A DNA stretch of 33,605 nt from Pseudorhodobacter sp. (GCF_030452865.1 NZ_JAKDLJ010000002.1:1-33605); one strand, 5' to 3'. Positions 22,930-31,166 are shown, counted from the first letter of the stretch. The notes: generated by a model from the sequence alone, not told the origin. Numbers and translations are program-made.

Positions 22930-24642
22930 ATGCCTTACCGCGCCCCGCTTGCCGAATTTCAGTTCATCTTCGATCATGTGGTCGGGTTTTCGCAGGTCGC
23001 GGACAGCGAGATGTTTGCCGACGCCACCCCCGACACCGTAGAAGCGATCCTGGGGGAAGCGGGCAAGCTATGCGAAAACGTCTTGGCCCCATTGCAGCGG
23101 CCCGGCGATCTGCACCCGGCAAAGCTGGAAAACGGGGTCGTGCGCACCTCCCCCGGCTTTGCCGAAGGCTACCGCGCGATTGTCGAGGGAGGCTGGGTTT
23201 CGATTGCAGCCAGCCCGGAATTCGGCGGCATGGGTCTGCCAATGGCACTGACGACAGCGGTGAATGAGATGATGGGGTCCGCCTGCCTGTCGTTGCAGTT
23301 GAACCCGTTGATGACCCAAGGCCAAATCGAGGCGCTGGAACATCACGCGAGCGATGAGATCAAGGCGCTTTATATCCCCAAGCTGATTTCCGGCGAATGG
23401 TGCGGCACGATGAACCTGACGGAATCGCAAGCCGGGTCCGATGTTGGCGCGCTTCGGACCAAGGCGGAGCCGAAGGGCGGCGGCACCTATGCGATCACGG
23501 GGCAGAAAATCTTCATCAGTTGGGCCGACAATGATTTCACAGAGAACGTGTGTCATCTGGTGCTCGCCCGCTTGCCCGACGGGGCGGCGGGGACCAAGGG
23601 CATCAGCCTGTTCATGGTGCCGAAATTCATTCCTGACGCCAATGGCAACCCCGGTGATCGCAACGCGCTGCAAGTGGTCAGTCTGGAGCATAAGCTGGGT
23701 CTGCACGGCTCCCCCACCGCTGTCATGCAATATGATGGGGCGACCGGCTGGCTGATCGGTGAGGCCCATAAGGGCATGGCCGCGATGTTCACCATGATGA
23801 ATAACGCACGGCTTGGCGTTGGGGTGCAGGGCATTTCGGTGGCCGAAGCCGCGTATCAACACGCGCTCGCCTATGCGATGGACCGCAGGCAGGGCAAAAC
23901 GCCGGTTGAGGGCAGTCCCACCATCATCGGTCACGCCGATGTGCGCCGGATGCTGGCGGTGATGAAAGCCGAAGTTTTCAGCGCCCGCGCGATCGCGCTG
24001 GCCTGTGCGGTGGCGATCGACATGGCGAAAGCCACGGGGTCGCCGGACTGGCAGGCGCGGGCAGCATTGTTGACACCTGTCAACAAATCCTTCGGCACCG
24101 ATACCGGGATTGCGGTGGCCGATATGGGGATTCAGGTGCATGGTGGCATGGGGTTTATTGAGGAAACCGGGGCCGCGCAGTATTTGCGCGATGTGCGGGT
24201 TACGGCGATTTACGAAGGCACCAACGGGATTCAGGCGATGGATCTTGTCGGTCGCAAGATGATGGACGGCGGCGAGGCGGCGTTCCGCCTGATCGAGGAA
24301 ATCCGCGAGAATGCCCATGGTGTGCGCAGCCAATACCCGAACATGGCAACTGCCGTCTGGAACGCCGCCGAAGCCCTGCACGAAGCAACCGAAGCCTTGC
24401 TGGCGCAGAATATGAATGATCGGTTTGCTGGTGCCGTCGCCTATCAGCGCGCCTTTGCCCGTATCCTTGGCAGCCACTATCACCTTTGCGCCGCAATGGC
24501 AGAAGGCCGCGATGGCCCGCGTACCGCCTTGGCCCGTGTGGCGATCAAGCGGCTATTGCCCGAACATGCAGCGCTTCTGGCGCAGCTTCGCGTTGGTGCG
24601 GCGGGGCTTTATGCCCTGTCGGATGCGGACCTGTCGGCGTGA
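22930..24642 (+). CDS. Acyl-CoA dehydrogenase, DmdC-like C-terminal-extended family
   Basis: The 570-aa flavoprotein is of the long acyl-CoA dehydrogenase type that includes DmdC (3-methylmercaptopropionyl-CoA dehydrogenase), with an N-terminal cap and a C-terminal helical extension. It begins MPYRAPLAEFQFIFDHVVGFSQ, as in DmdC-like proteins. Landmarks are LTESQAGSDVGALRTKAEP (FAD-binding region), GIQVHGGMGFIEETG and the catalytic glutamate in IYEGTNGIQAMDLVGRKMM. The acyl substrate cannot be fixed: DMSP-derived methylmercaptopropionyl-CoA is possible, but roseobacters hold several paralogs. ATG 22930 follows AAGGAG by 8 nt. The downstream MBL gene overlaps it by four bases (GTGA). Electrons would go to ETF and ETF-QO (29457-31106). 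Confidence 0.9.
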   Translation: MPYRAPLAEFQFIFDHVVGFSQVADSEMFADATPDTVEAILGEAGKLCENVLAPLQRPGDLHPAKLENGVVRTSPGFAEGYRAIVEGGWVSIAASPEFGGMGLPMALTTAVNEMMGSACLSLQLNPLMTQGQIEALEHHASDEIKALYIPKLISGEWCGTMNLTESQAGSDVGALRTKAEPKGGGTYAITGQKIFISWADNDFTENVCHLVLARLPDGAAGTKGISLFMVPKFIPDANGNPGDRNALQVVSLEHKLGLHGSPTAVMQYDGATGWLIGEAHKGMAAMFTMMNNARLGVGVQGISVAEAAYQHALAYAMDRRQGKTPVEGSPTIIGHADVRRMLAVMKAEVFSARAIALACAVAIDMAKATGSPDWQARAALLTPVNKSFGTDTGIAVADMGIQVHGGMGFIEETGAAQYLRDVRVTAIYEGTNGIQAMDLVGRKMMDGGEAAFRLIEEIRENAHGVRSQYPNMATAVWNAAEALHEATEALLAQNMNDRFAGAVAYQRAFARILGSHYHLCAAMAEGRDGPRTALARVAIKRLLPEHAALLAQLRVGAAGLYALSDADLSA

Positions 24643-25679
24643 AGGATCTTTCGGCAGGCATCCGCTATCCGTTCGACGCGCCCCCGGCCGAGGACAAAGC
24701 GCTGGAGGTGGCGCCCGGCGTGCTTTGGATGCGTTTGCCTTTGCCGATGGCGCTTGATCATGTGAATATCTTTGCGCTCGATGACGGCGATAGCTGGACA
24801 GTCATCGACACCGGATTTGACAGCAAACGCAGCCGCGCGATCTGGCAACGCCTGCTCAACGGTCCTTTGGCGGGCAAACCCGTCGCTCGGTTGATCGTGA
24901 CGCATTATCACCCAGATCATATTGGTCTGGCTGGTTGGTTTCAGGCACAAGGGGCGACGCTTTGCACCACCCGCACATCTTGGCTTTATGCCCGGATGCT
25001 GTGCCTTGACGTGCAATCCGAACCCGTGCCAGCGCAGGTTGCATTCTGGCGCGCGGCGGGGATGCCTGCGGACCTGCTGGCGCAGCGCATGGCGGAACGC
25101 CCCTTCAACTTTTCCGATGTTGTGGCACCCTTGCCGCTTGGCTTTACCCGCCTGCAAGACGGCCAAACCATCACCATCGGCGCGCGCAACTGGACCATTC
25201 GGACGGGCGAGGGCCACGCGCCGGAACATGCGACATTCTGGTCGCAGGATGACAACCTGATCCTTGGCGGTGATCAGCTTCTCCCCTCCATTTCCGCCAA
25301 TATCGGCGTGTACCCGACCGAACCGGATGCCGACCCCTTGGGGGAGTGGTTGGCAAGTTGCGAAAGTTTTGCCCCATTCGCGCAAGAAGATCAGCTTGTC
25401 CTGCCCGGTCACAAACTACCCTTCACCGGCCTGCCCTTGCGGCTGCGTCAGATGATCGACAATCACCATGGCGCGTTGGACCGCCTGCGCAGCCATCTTG
25501 CCACGCCCCACACGGCGGCCCAGTGTTTTCTGCCGATCTTCAAGCGCGAAATCAGCGGTTCCGCCTACGGTTTGGCGCTGGTGGAGGCGGTCGCCCATCT
25601 CAACCACCTCTTGCATCTGGGGCAGGTTTCCCGGACCATGGGGCCAGATGGCGCTTGGAACTGGGTGCGGAATGAATGA
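24639..25679 (+). CDS. MBL-fold metallo-hydrolase coupled to the acyl-CoA dehydrogenase
   Basis: The 346-aa protein is a metallo-beta-lactamase-fold hydrolase with a complete dinuclear metal site: THYHPDH (His89, His91, Asp93, His94), GHAPEHATF (His), LGGDQLLPS (Asp) and LPGHKLPF (His). A C-terminal winged-helix-like region (HTAAQCFLPIFKREISGSAYGLALVEAVAHLNHLL) resembles that of LACTB2-type enzymes. Physically coupled to the acyl-CoA dehydrogenase (GTG overlapping TGA), it could hydrolyse a thioester or ester in the same pathway, but the substrate is unknown. GTG 24639 is the start; the track's earlier start lies within the acyl-CoA dehydrogenase gene. Confidence 0.88.
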   Translation: MKDLSAGIRYPFDAPPAEDKALEVAPGVLWMRLPLPMALDHVNIFALDDGDSWTVIDTGFDSKRSRAIWQRLLNGPLAGKPVARLIVTHYHPDHIGLAGWFQAQGATLCTTRTSWLYARMLCLDVQSEPVPAQVAFWRAAGMPADLLAQRMAERPFNFSDVVAPLPLGFTRLQDGQTITIGARNWTIRTGEGHAPEHATFWSQDDNLILGGDQLLPSISANIGVYPTEPDADPLGEWLASCESFAPFAQEDQLVLPGHKLPFTGLPLRLRQMIDNHHGALDRLRSHLATPHTAAQCFLPIFKREISGSAYGLALVEAVAHLNHLLHLGQVSRTMGPDGAWNWVRNE

Positions 25680-26136
25680 TGAGATAAAAACCGCAGCCGA
25701 GGTGATGGAAGCGAACGCCATGCCCTGTGGCAGGGCAAGCCATGCCGACCCCAACACCCCGGCGACTGCGGAACAGATGCCGCTTCCCTATGCGGTGGCA
25801 AAAAAACCCATCTCACAGAAAAGCCCGGCGGAATGGGCTTATGAGCGGGTGATCCTGTACCTCAAGAACTTCGAGGAACAACTCGACACGAATCACGAGG
25901 TTGCGATGGGCTTTACCGGAAGCACCGCCGGCGTGCTGCGGATTGAGGGGCTGGGCTATTTCGACCCCGATATCGTTACCTTTTATGGCAAGGATGAAAA
26001 CGGCAACCGGACGCAACTCATCCAGCACGTCAGCCAGTTGAACGTCATCCTGCGCGCCACTTCCAAGGAATCCCCGGACGGAGAGCCGGTGCGCCGCATC
26101 GGTTTCCGGCTGGCGCAGGATTTGGGCGAAGTCTGA
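25672..26136 (+). CDS. DUF6173 family protein
   Basis: The 154-aa cytosolic protein matches the conserved, uncharacterised DUF6173 family of Rhodobacteraceae. After a variable, low-complexity N terminus (about residues 1-50) comes the core AEWAYERVILYLKNFEEQLD, EVAMGFTGSTAGVLRIEGLGYFDPDIVTFYG and TQLIQHVSQLNVILRA, which ends near the C terminus with IGFRLAQDLGEV. No catalytic motif is evident. It begins at ATG 25672, overlapping the MBL stop by eight bases, so it is coupled to the acyl-CoA dehydrogenase and MBL genes and is likely the third member of the same unit. The track begins about 68 codons too early, inside the MBL gene. Confidence 0.85.
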   Translation: MNDEIKTAAEVMEANAMPCGRASHADPNTPATAEQMPLPYAVAKKPISQKSPAEWAYERVILYLKNFEEQLDTNHEVAMGFTGSTAGVLRIEGLGYFDPDIVTFYGKDENGNRTQLIQHVSQLNVILRATSKESPDGEPVRRIGFRLAQDLGEV

Positions 26137-26148
26137 AACTGATCACCC

Positions 26149-26177
26149 TTGACCCCGTGACAGCGCTTTTGCTTTAG
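26149..26177 (+). promoter_or_regulatory. Candidate promoter of the oxidase subunit IV gene
   Basis: TTGACC (26149-26154) and CTTTAG (26172-26177) are 17 nt apart, with the start 39 nt further on. A perfect 7-bp inverted repeat (TGCTTTA-GGC-TAAAGCA, 26170-26186) overlaps the -10 region and could be an operator or a start-site hairpin. Confidence 0.45.
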
Positions 26178-26216
26178 GCTAAAGCAGGAACCAGCGACAC
26201 ATGAAGGAGGCTCCCA

Positions 26217-26354
26217 ATGGCCGAAGACCACAAGCACGGCAGCATGGACATCAAAGACCATGAGAAGACATTTGACGGGTTCATCCACTTCATGGCTTGG
26301 GGCGCGGCCATTTCGATTGGCACCTTGATTTTTATCGCCCTCGTCAACGCCTGA
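26217..26354 (+). CDS. aa3-type cytochrome c oxidase subunit IV
   Basis: This 45-aa protein is too short for the ORF track. Translation gives a polar N terminus (MAEDHKHGSMDIKDHEKTF) then DGFIHFMAWGAAISIG, a motif of bacterial aa3-oxidase subunit IV (COX4_pro_2 family), and a single transmembrane helix (AAISIGTLIFIALVNA). The N terminus is therefore cytosolic and the C terminus periplasmic. The protein is a peripheral, non-catalytic subunit of the aa3 cytochrome c oxidase found in Paracoccus and Rhodobacter relatives. AAGGAGG is 6 nt before the ATG. The main oxidase genes are not in the window. Confidence 0.92.
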   Translation: MAEDHKHGSMDIKDHEKTFDGFIHFMAWGAAISIGTLIFIALVNA

Positions 26355-26402
26355 AATCTTCTGATCTATGATGGCGCTTGTGTGCGCCCAAAAGGGGGCA
26401 CG

Positions 26403-27020
26403 ATGCGCCGCATATACCTATGTTTCATCGCCATTCTGTTTCTGGCGGCCTGCGGCGCTGCTGAACCGGTATGGGCACCTGATGACGCCGTAGCACGCGC
26501 GCGCTATGTCCATCCTGGCCCGTCCTCGATCACGCTTTTCACCGTGCTGTCCACGCGCAACGGCTCTGGCGCGCATTCGGGACTGTTGATCAACGGCTCG
26601 CAACGGGTGATGTTTGACCCGGCGGGGACGTGGCACCACCCGAATTTGCCAGAACGCAACGATGTTCATTACGGCATGACGCCGCTGATGGTCGATTTCT
26701 ACATCGACTACCATGCCCGTATAACATACGATGTGGTGCAACAAACCATCATTGTTTCCCCAGAAGTCGCGGAAATCGCGATGCAACGGGCAATGGCCTA
26801 CGGCGCGGTGGAAAAGGCCCATTGCACGCTGGCCGTATCATCGGTGCTGCGCGGCGTGCCGGGATTTGAAAGCCTGCCGCAAACCTGGTATCCAAAAACC
26901 CTGATGGATGCCTTTGCGGCCCTTCCCAATGTATCGAGACGGAAATTCACCGATACCGACACCAACAACAACCATGGTGTGCTGCTGGTGCAGGCAGGTG
27001 ACCCGCGCCTGACTCAGTGA
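26403..27020 (+). CDS. Lipoprotein, possible permuted papain-like hydrolase
   Basis: The 205-aa protein begins with a lipoprotein signal (MRRIYLCFIAILFLAAC), lipobox LAAC with lipid-bearing Cys17, so it is anchored to the periplasmic face of a membrane. I know no function for it. Two features suggest a circularly permuted NlpC/P60-type fold: an early histidine motif GAHSGLLINGSQRVMF (His58) and a later cysteine motif AHCTLAVSSVLRG (Cys141), in the His-then-Cys order of the YiiX/YaeF group. The segment FDPAGTWHHPNLPERNDVHYGM is also striking. The start is ATG 26403 after AAAAGGGGG; the track adds seven residues. Its stop overlaps the GTG start of the next gene by four bases, so the lipoprotein and the GNAT are coupled. 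Confidence 0.8.
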   Translation: MRRIYLCFIAILFLAACGAAEPVWAPDDAVARARYVHPGPSSITLFTVLSTRNGSGAHSGLLINGSQRVMFDPAGTWHHPNLPERNDVHYGMTPLMVDFYIDYHARITYDVVQQTIIVSPEVAEIAMQRAMAYGAVEKAHCTLAVSSVLRGVPGFESLPQTWYPKTLMDAFAALPNVSRRKFTDTDTNNNHGVLLVQAGDPRLTQ

Positions 27021-27601
27021 TTGCAGTTATTCATCGGGGTATTCCCGATGAATTGCGCACCGACGCGGCAACGCTTTACTGGGCTGCCTTCGGCGGCAAA
27101 CTCGGGCGAGTCATGGGGCCACGACACCGCGCGTTGCGGTTTTTTGAACAAGCAATGCGCAGTGACCATGCTCTGACCGCCCTGTCACCCAACGGCGAAT
27201 TGCTCGGACTGGTTGGATTCAAATCCTATTCCGGATCAATGGCAGGCGGCGATTCCGCACAGATGCGTGCGGTTTACGGCTGGTTCGGAGCAGCGTGGCG
27301 CGGGGTGCTGCTGTCGCTGATGGAGCGGGATGTGGAAAACCGATGCTTCCTGATTGACGGAATTTGTGTTGTGCCTGCCGCGCAAGGTCAGGGCGTCGGA
27401 ACTCTTTTGCTCAACGCGATCTTTGATGAGGCGCGGGCGCGCGAATACCCCGCCGTCAGGCTGGATGTGATAGACAGCAACGCCCGCGCCCGCGCGCTTT
27501 ATGAACAACTGGGCTTTGTCGCCCTGCGGACGGAACGTCTGGGCCTGTTGCGCCATCTGTTTGGCTTTGACGCTTCGATTTCGATGGTCAAGGAACTTTG
27601 A
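27017..27601 (+). CDS. GNAT-family N-acetyltransferase
   Basis: The 194-aa protein is a GNAT acetyltransferase. The acetyl-CoA loop is VVPAAQGQGVGTLLLNAI (QGQGVG at about 123-128), followed by YPAVRLDVIDSNARARALYEQLGF, a classic signature. The N-terminal half (LYWAAFGGKLGRVMGPRHR) is unlike characterised members, so the substrate is unknown. The GTG start overlaps the lipoprotein TGA (GTGA), meaning co-translation. It converges with an orphan membrane protein gene, 18 nt apart. GC and codon use match the neighbours, unlike the GNAT at 10632. Confidence 0.88.
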   Translation: MIAVIHRGIPDELRTDAATLYWAAFGGKLGRVMGPRHRALRFFEQAMRSDHALTALSPNGELLGLVGFKSYSGSMAGGDSAQMRAVYGWFGAAWRGVLLSLMERDVENRCFLIDGICVVPAAQGQGVGTLLLNAIFDEARAREYPAVRLDVIDSNARARALYEQLGFVALRTERLGLLRHLFGFDASISMVKEL

Positions 27602-27619
27602 CGACTCGCATCATCGCGG

Positions 27620-28633
27620 TCAATCAAACGTCCCGGTCACGCGCCCGACCAGCATGAAGGCCCGCGCGGTGCGGGTTTCGGCCAGATCAGCCAATTCAGC
27701 ATCGGTCGCGTTCTTTTCAAATTCAGCAAAGGTCTTGTCAAAGCTGCGCAAAAAGTGGTGCGCCGCGTCCCGGAACACCGGGTCTTCGCGCATGCGCGCA
27801 GATGTCAGCGCAAGACTGGAGCGGTCGCGGATGCCGCCCAGACCCGCAATTTCGCGCCCACGTTCGCCACTGGCGAAACGGCGCCATACATCGGTCCGAC
27901 AGCGTTCGGGTTTCAGGTCATCCATGTAGATACCTTCCTGACTGAGCAGGGTCAGCACATCCTGCGCAGCCCGGATCAGGCGCGAAGTCTTGCGATCCTC
28001 CAGCGCCAGCCGCAAGGCGCGGAAACCGGACTTGTCCTCAGGGCTTTCGGGGAAATGCAGGGCGCGCACGAAATCACCAACTGAAAGTGGCGCACGCAAT
28101 TCCTCTGCGGGTGTTCCGAGGGCCAAGGCCGGTTGTTCATCCCCCGGCATTTTTACGGGCATTGTCAGCGCCGCCTTACGATCCGCCGATGGCACCGTCA
28201 GCGCCGTGTCGCGGCGCGAGGTGAACATCGCCAGCGCGGTTTCCGTTTTGCGCTGTGCAGCGACAATCTCATCCAGTTTCTTTTCGACGGAGACATCGCT
28301 GCCACCGCCTTGCTGCCCCACGATGTAGGCGTGACGCATCGCATCAACCGCCACCTGCAACCGGGCGGCTTCTTCGCGCAAGACCCGGATGGTGCGCGCG
28401 GTCGACACTACGCCCCAAAGCAGCGCAAGCGGCAAGAACACCACCAGCAGCAGCATGAGGATGGACAGTGGGCCTGTCAGCACAGACCCCGGCGAAGTGA
28501 TAAGCTGCACGACAACCGCGATCACCCAGACAATCGCCAGACCCAATGCCACCATTTCAGAGGCAGAGGGTTTGGCGCTGTCACTGGGGAGGACGGTGCC
28601 GTTCCCTGTGATGTGGTCCTTCGCTTCGATCAT
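27620..28633 (-). CDS. Conserved-looking membrane protein of unknown function
   Basis: I do not recognise a family. The 337-aa protein has two closely spaced transmembrane segments (MVALGLAIVWVIAVVVQLIT and GPLSILMLLLVVFLPLALLWGVV, about residues 28-75), then a charged alpha-helical stretch likely to form a coiled coil (TARTIRVLREEAARLQVAVDAM). A low-complexity Ala/Pro linker and a soluble C-terminal half (about residues 185-337) follow, including FVRALHFPESPEDKSGFRALRLALED and LLSQEGIYMDDLKPERCRTDVWRRFASGERG. With both ends likely cytosolic, it could tether a cytosolic domain to the membrane. It is 56 nt downstream of greA on the same strand. Confidence 0.75.
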   Translation of the reverse strand: MIEAKDHITGNGTVLPSDSAKPSASEMVALGLAIVWVIAVVVQLITSPGSVLTGPLSILMLLLVVFLPLALLWGVVSTARTIRVLREEAARLQVAVDAMRHAYIVGQQGGGSDVSVEKKLDEIVAAQRKTETALAMFTSRRDTALTVPSADRKAALTMPVKMPGDEQPALALGTPAEELRAPLSVGDFVRALHFPESPEDKSGFRALRLALEDRKTSRLIRAAQDVLTLLSQEGIYMDDLKPERCRTDVWRRFASGERGREIAGLGGIRDRSSLALTSARMREDPVFRDAAHHFLRSFDKTFAEFEKNATDAELADLAETRTARAFMLVGRVTGTFD

Positions 28634-28688
28634 CCCTCTGTCTCGCCTTGCACCGGGGTTTTGTCAAACACTGCGTTCGGTCAATCAG

Positions 28689-29159
28689 TCAGACAAACTT
28701 GACCGAAACCACCTCATAGCTGCGTTGGCCACCGGGGGTTTTCACATCCACGGTATCGCCTTCGTCCTTGCCGATCAGGGCGCGGGCGAGTGGTGAACGG
28801 ATGTTGAGCAGACCCTTTTCCAGATCCGCCTCCGGCTCCCCCACGATCTGATAGGTGCGTTTTTCGTCGGTGTCTTCATCCACCAGCGTCACCGTCGCAC
28901 CGAATTTCACAGTGCCGGAAAACTTGGTGGGGTCAATCACTTCGGCCAGTGACAGAATCGCCTCCGCCTCTTTGATGCGACCTTCGATAAAGCTCTGCTT
29001 TTCGCGCGCGGCGTGGTATTCGGCGTTCTCGGAGAGATCGCCATGTTCGCGGGCTTCGGCAATCGCACGGATCACGGCCGGGCGCTCCACCGATTTCAGG
29101 TGGCGCAATTCATCGTCCAACGCGGTAAACCCCGCGCGCGTCATCGGAATTTTTTCCAT
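28689..29159 (-). CDS. greA: Transcription elongation factor GreA
   Basis: GreA rescues backtracked RNA polymerase by stimulating cleavage of the transcript end through its coiled coil. The 156-aa protein has the family start [22 protein letters not shown]. The N-terminal hairpin tip carries the acidic [17 protein letters not shown] (Asp and Glu that reach the active site), and the C-terminal FKBP-like domain ends with [26 protein letters not shown] 29159 gives the correct family N terminus; the track adds 38 residues. Upstream of the start, TTATAC on the minus strand could be a -10 element. A 297-nt gap separates it from ETF-QO. Confidence 0.97.
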   Translation of the reverse strand: MEKIPMTRAGFTALDDELRHLKSVERPAVIRAIAEAREHGDLSENAEYHAAREKQSFIEGRIKEAEAILSLAEVIDPTKFSGTVKFGATVTLVDEDTDEKRTYQIVGEPEADLEKGLLNIRSPLARALIGKDEGDTVDVKTPGGQRSYEVVSVKFV

Positions 29160-29410
29160 TTCACTACTCGTATAAAGTAAGAAAGCCACAGCCGTTGCGG
29201 GCCATGACCTTGTTTCAGGTTTGCTTGGGATTACCCAATAGCAGCGCCGCAGCAATTGCAAGCAGAATGGCAAAACCTGCGCGCGCCTTCGCCGTGTGGC
29301 GGCAGTGCAAGGCCTCGGTGTCAGGTGTCAGTCGGGGATTTCGCCGCGTTTCGTGCAGTTCTGATTGAAACCACGGGCCTGCTGCGGTAGCCACACCAAA
29401 AGCGATAGCT

Positions 29411-29439
29411 TTGAAACCGCGCGGGTGGCGCCACTTAGA
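29411..29439 (+). promoter_or_regulatory. Candidate ETF-QO promoter containing the palindrome GTGGCGCCAC
   Basis: TTGAAA (29411-29416) and CTTAGA (29434-29439) are separated by 17 nt. The perfect 10-bp palindrome GTGGCGCCAC (29425-29434) fills the spacer and would be a natural repressor or activator site. The implied leader is only about 11 nt, so the promoter call is tentative. Confidence 0.35.
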
Positions 29440-29456
29440 AGCAGGGGAGGCTCCAG

Positions 29457-31106
29457 ATGGCCGAAGTTGAACGCGAAGCGATGGAATATGATGTAGTGAT
29501 CGTCGGTGCAGGGCCGGCTGGTCTTTCCGCTGCAATCAGGTTGAAGCAGTTGGATGCCGACCTCACAGTCGTAGTTCTGGAGAAAGGCTCTGAAGTGGGC
29601 GCGCATATCCTGTCGGGTGCGGTGCTTGACCCTTGCGGGATTGACGCGCTGCTGCCCGACTGGCGCAATATGGACTCACCGATCAAGACCGAAGTTGTCG
29701 TCGACAATTTCTACATGCTTGGCGAAGGCGGTCAGATCCGGGTGCCAAACTGGCCGATGCCGCCGTTGATGAACAACCACGGCAACTACATCGTGTCCAT
29801 GGGCAATGTCTGCCGATGGATGGCCGAAGTTGCCGAAGGCTTGGGCGTTGAGGTTTTCCCCGGCATGTCCTGCTCGGCACTGGTTTATGGCGACCAGGGT
29901 GAGGTGAAAGGCGTTGTTGCGGGGGAAATGGGGCTGGCATCCGATGGCACCCCCGGCCCCAACTATGAACCGGGGATGGAGTTGCACGGCAAATATGTGT
30001 TCCTGTCCGAAGGTGTGCGCGGGTCACTCGCGAAAGAAGTCATCGCGAAATACGACCTCTCGAAAGGCCATGAACCGCAGAAATTCGGCCTCGGGATGAA
30101 AGAGATCTGGGAGATTGACCCCGCCAAACACCGGCTCGGCACCGTGACGCATACCATGGGCTGGCCGCTGGGCGGCAACGCAGGCGGCGGATCGTTCATC
30201 TATCATATTGAGAATAATCAGGTTTACGTCGGCTTCGTGGTTCACCTGAACTACCAGAACCCGCATCTTTACCCCTACATGGAATTCCAGCGTTTCAAGC
30301 ATCACCCGATGGTCGCGGAATTGCTGAAAGGCGGCAAACGCGTGGCTTACGGCGCGCGGGCGATCTCGGAAGGCGGTTTCCAGTCGATGCCGAAGATGGT
30401 CGCGCCGGGCGTGGCCCTTCTCGGCTGTTCGGTGGGTATGGTCAACGTGCCGCGCATCAAGGGCAATCACAATGCAATGCTGTCAGGCAAAGCGGCGGCG
30501 GAGGCGGCATTTGCGGCGATTGGTGCGGGCCGTGCCAGTGATGAACTGACCGCATATGAGGCGGAAGTGCGCGAGGGCGCCATCGGCAAAGATCTGAAAA
30601 AAGTGCGCAACGTCAAGCCGTTGTGGTCGAAATACGGGCTTATCGCGTCACTGATGGCCGGTGGGTTTGATATGTGGACGAATACTCTGGGCTTCTCGCT
30701 GCTTGGTACCTTGAAACACGGCAAGACCGATGCGGCGGCGACCGGCAAGGCCAAGGATTTTGCCCCCATCGCCTATCCGCGCCCCGATGGCGTGCTGTCA
30801 TGCGACCGGCTGACCAATGTGGCGTTTTCCTTTACCAACCACGAGGAGTCGCAGCCCTGCCACCTGCACCTGAAAGACCCCTCCATCCCGATTGCGGTCA
30901 ACCTGCCGGAATACGCCGAACCTGCGCAACGCTATTGCCCGGCGGGGGTTTATGAGGTGGTGGCGGAAGACGGCAAAGACCCGCGTTTTGTGATCAACTT
31001 CCAGAACTGCGTCCACTGCAAAACCTGCGACATCAAGGACCCAAGCCAAAACATCAACTGGACCACGCCACAGGGCGGTGACGGGCCAAACTATCCGAAT
31101 ATGTGA
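29457..31106 (+). CDS. Electron transfer flavoprotein-ubiquinone oxidoreductase
   Basis: ETF-QO takes electrons from reduced ETF, which collects them from acyl-CoA and other dehydrogenases, and passes them to ubiquinone at the inner membrane. The 549-aa protein has the FAD-binding GAGPAG motif (residues 17-22, in DVVIVGAGPAGLSAA) and the C-terminal [4Fe-4S] ligands Cys494 (RYCPAG), Cys518, Cys521 and Cys524 (NCVHCKTCDIKDP). Other family segments are GEGGQIRVPNWPMPPLMNNHGNYI-type sequence and QSMPKMVAPGVALLGCSVG. The start follows GGGAGG. It probably serves the acyl-CoA dehydrogenase at 22930, and a terminator-like hairpin follows. Confidence 0.97.
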   Translation: MAEVEREAMEYDVVIVGAGPAGLSAAIRLKQLDADLTVVVLEKGSEVGAHILSGAVLDPCGIDALLPDWRNMDSPIKTEVVVDNFYMLGEGGQIRVPNWPMPPLMNNHGNYIVSMGNVCRWMAEVAEGLGVEVFPGMSCSALVYGDQGEVKGVVAGEMGLASDGTPGPNYEPGMELHGKYVFLSEGVRGSLAKEVIAKYDLSKGHEPQKFGLGMKEIWEIDPAKHRLGTVTHTMGWPLGGNAGGGSFIYHIENNQVYVGFVVHLNYQNPHLYPYMEFQRFKHHPMVAELLKGGKRVAYGARAISEGGFQSMPKMVAPGVALLGCSVGMVNVPRIKGNHNAMLSGKAAAEAAFAAIGAGRASDELTAYEAEVREGAIGKDLKKVRNVKPLWSKYGLIASLMAGGFDMWTNTLGFSLLGTLKHGKTDAAATGKAKDFAPIAYPRPDGVLSCDRLTNVAFSFTNHEESQPCHLHLKDPSIPIAVNLPEYAEPAQRYCPAGVYEVVAEDGKDPRFVINFQNCVHCKTCDIKDPSQNINWTTPQGGDGPNYPNM

Positions 31107-31127
31107 ACATCAGGTGACAATCGCGCG

Positions 31128-31152
31128 AGGCGGGGTGCAAACCCCGCCTTTC
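31128..31152 (+). terminator. Probable terminator after ETF-QO
   Basis: AGGCGGGG (31128-31135) pairs with CCCCGCCT (31142-31149) around TGCAAA, followed by only a short T-run (TTTCC overlapping the arm's end). A stable stem but a weak tail. Confidence 0.55.
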
Positions 31153-31166
31153 CGCGACGCGTTGCA

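Noticed and set aside
23068-24483. 471-codon minus-strand ORF antisense to the acyl-CoA dehydrogenase
   Set aside because: Same reason: a shadow of a strong gene, His/Arg/Gly-rich, with no recognisable domain.
29215-29535. 106-codon minus-strand ORF in the greA/ETF-QO gap, ending in a hydrophobic helix
   Set aside because: The last 30 residues look membrane-like, but the frame overlaps the ETF-QO start, lacks a ribosome-binding site, and has a biased composition. Unproven rather than disproved.
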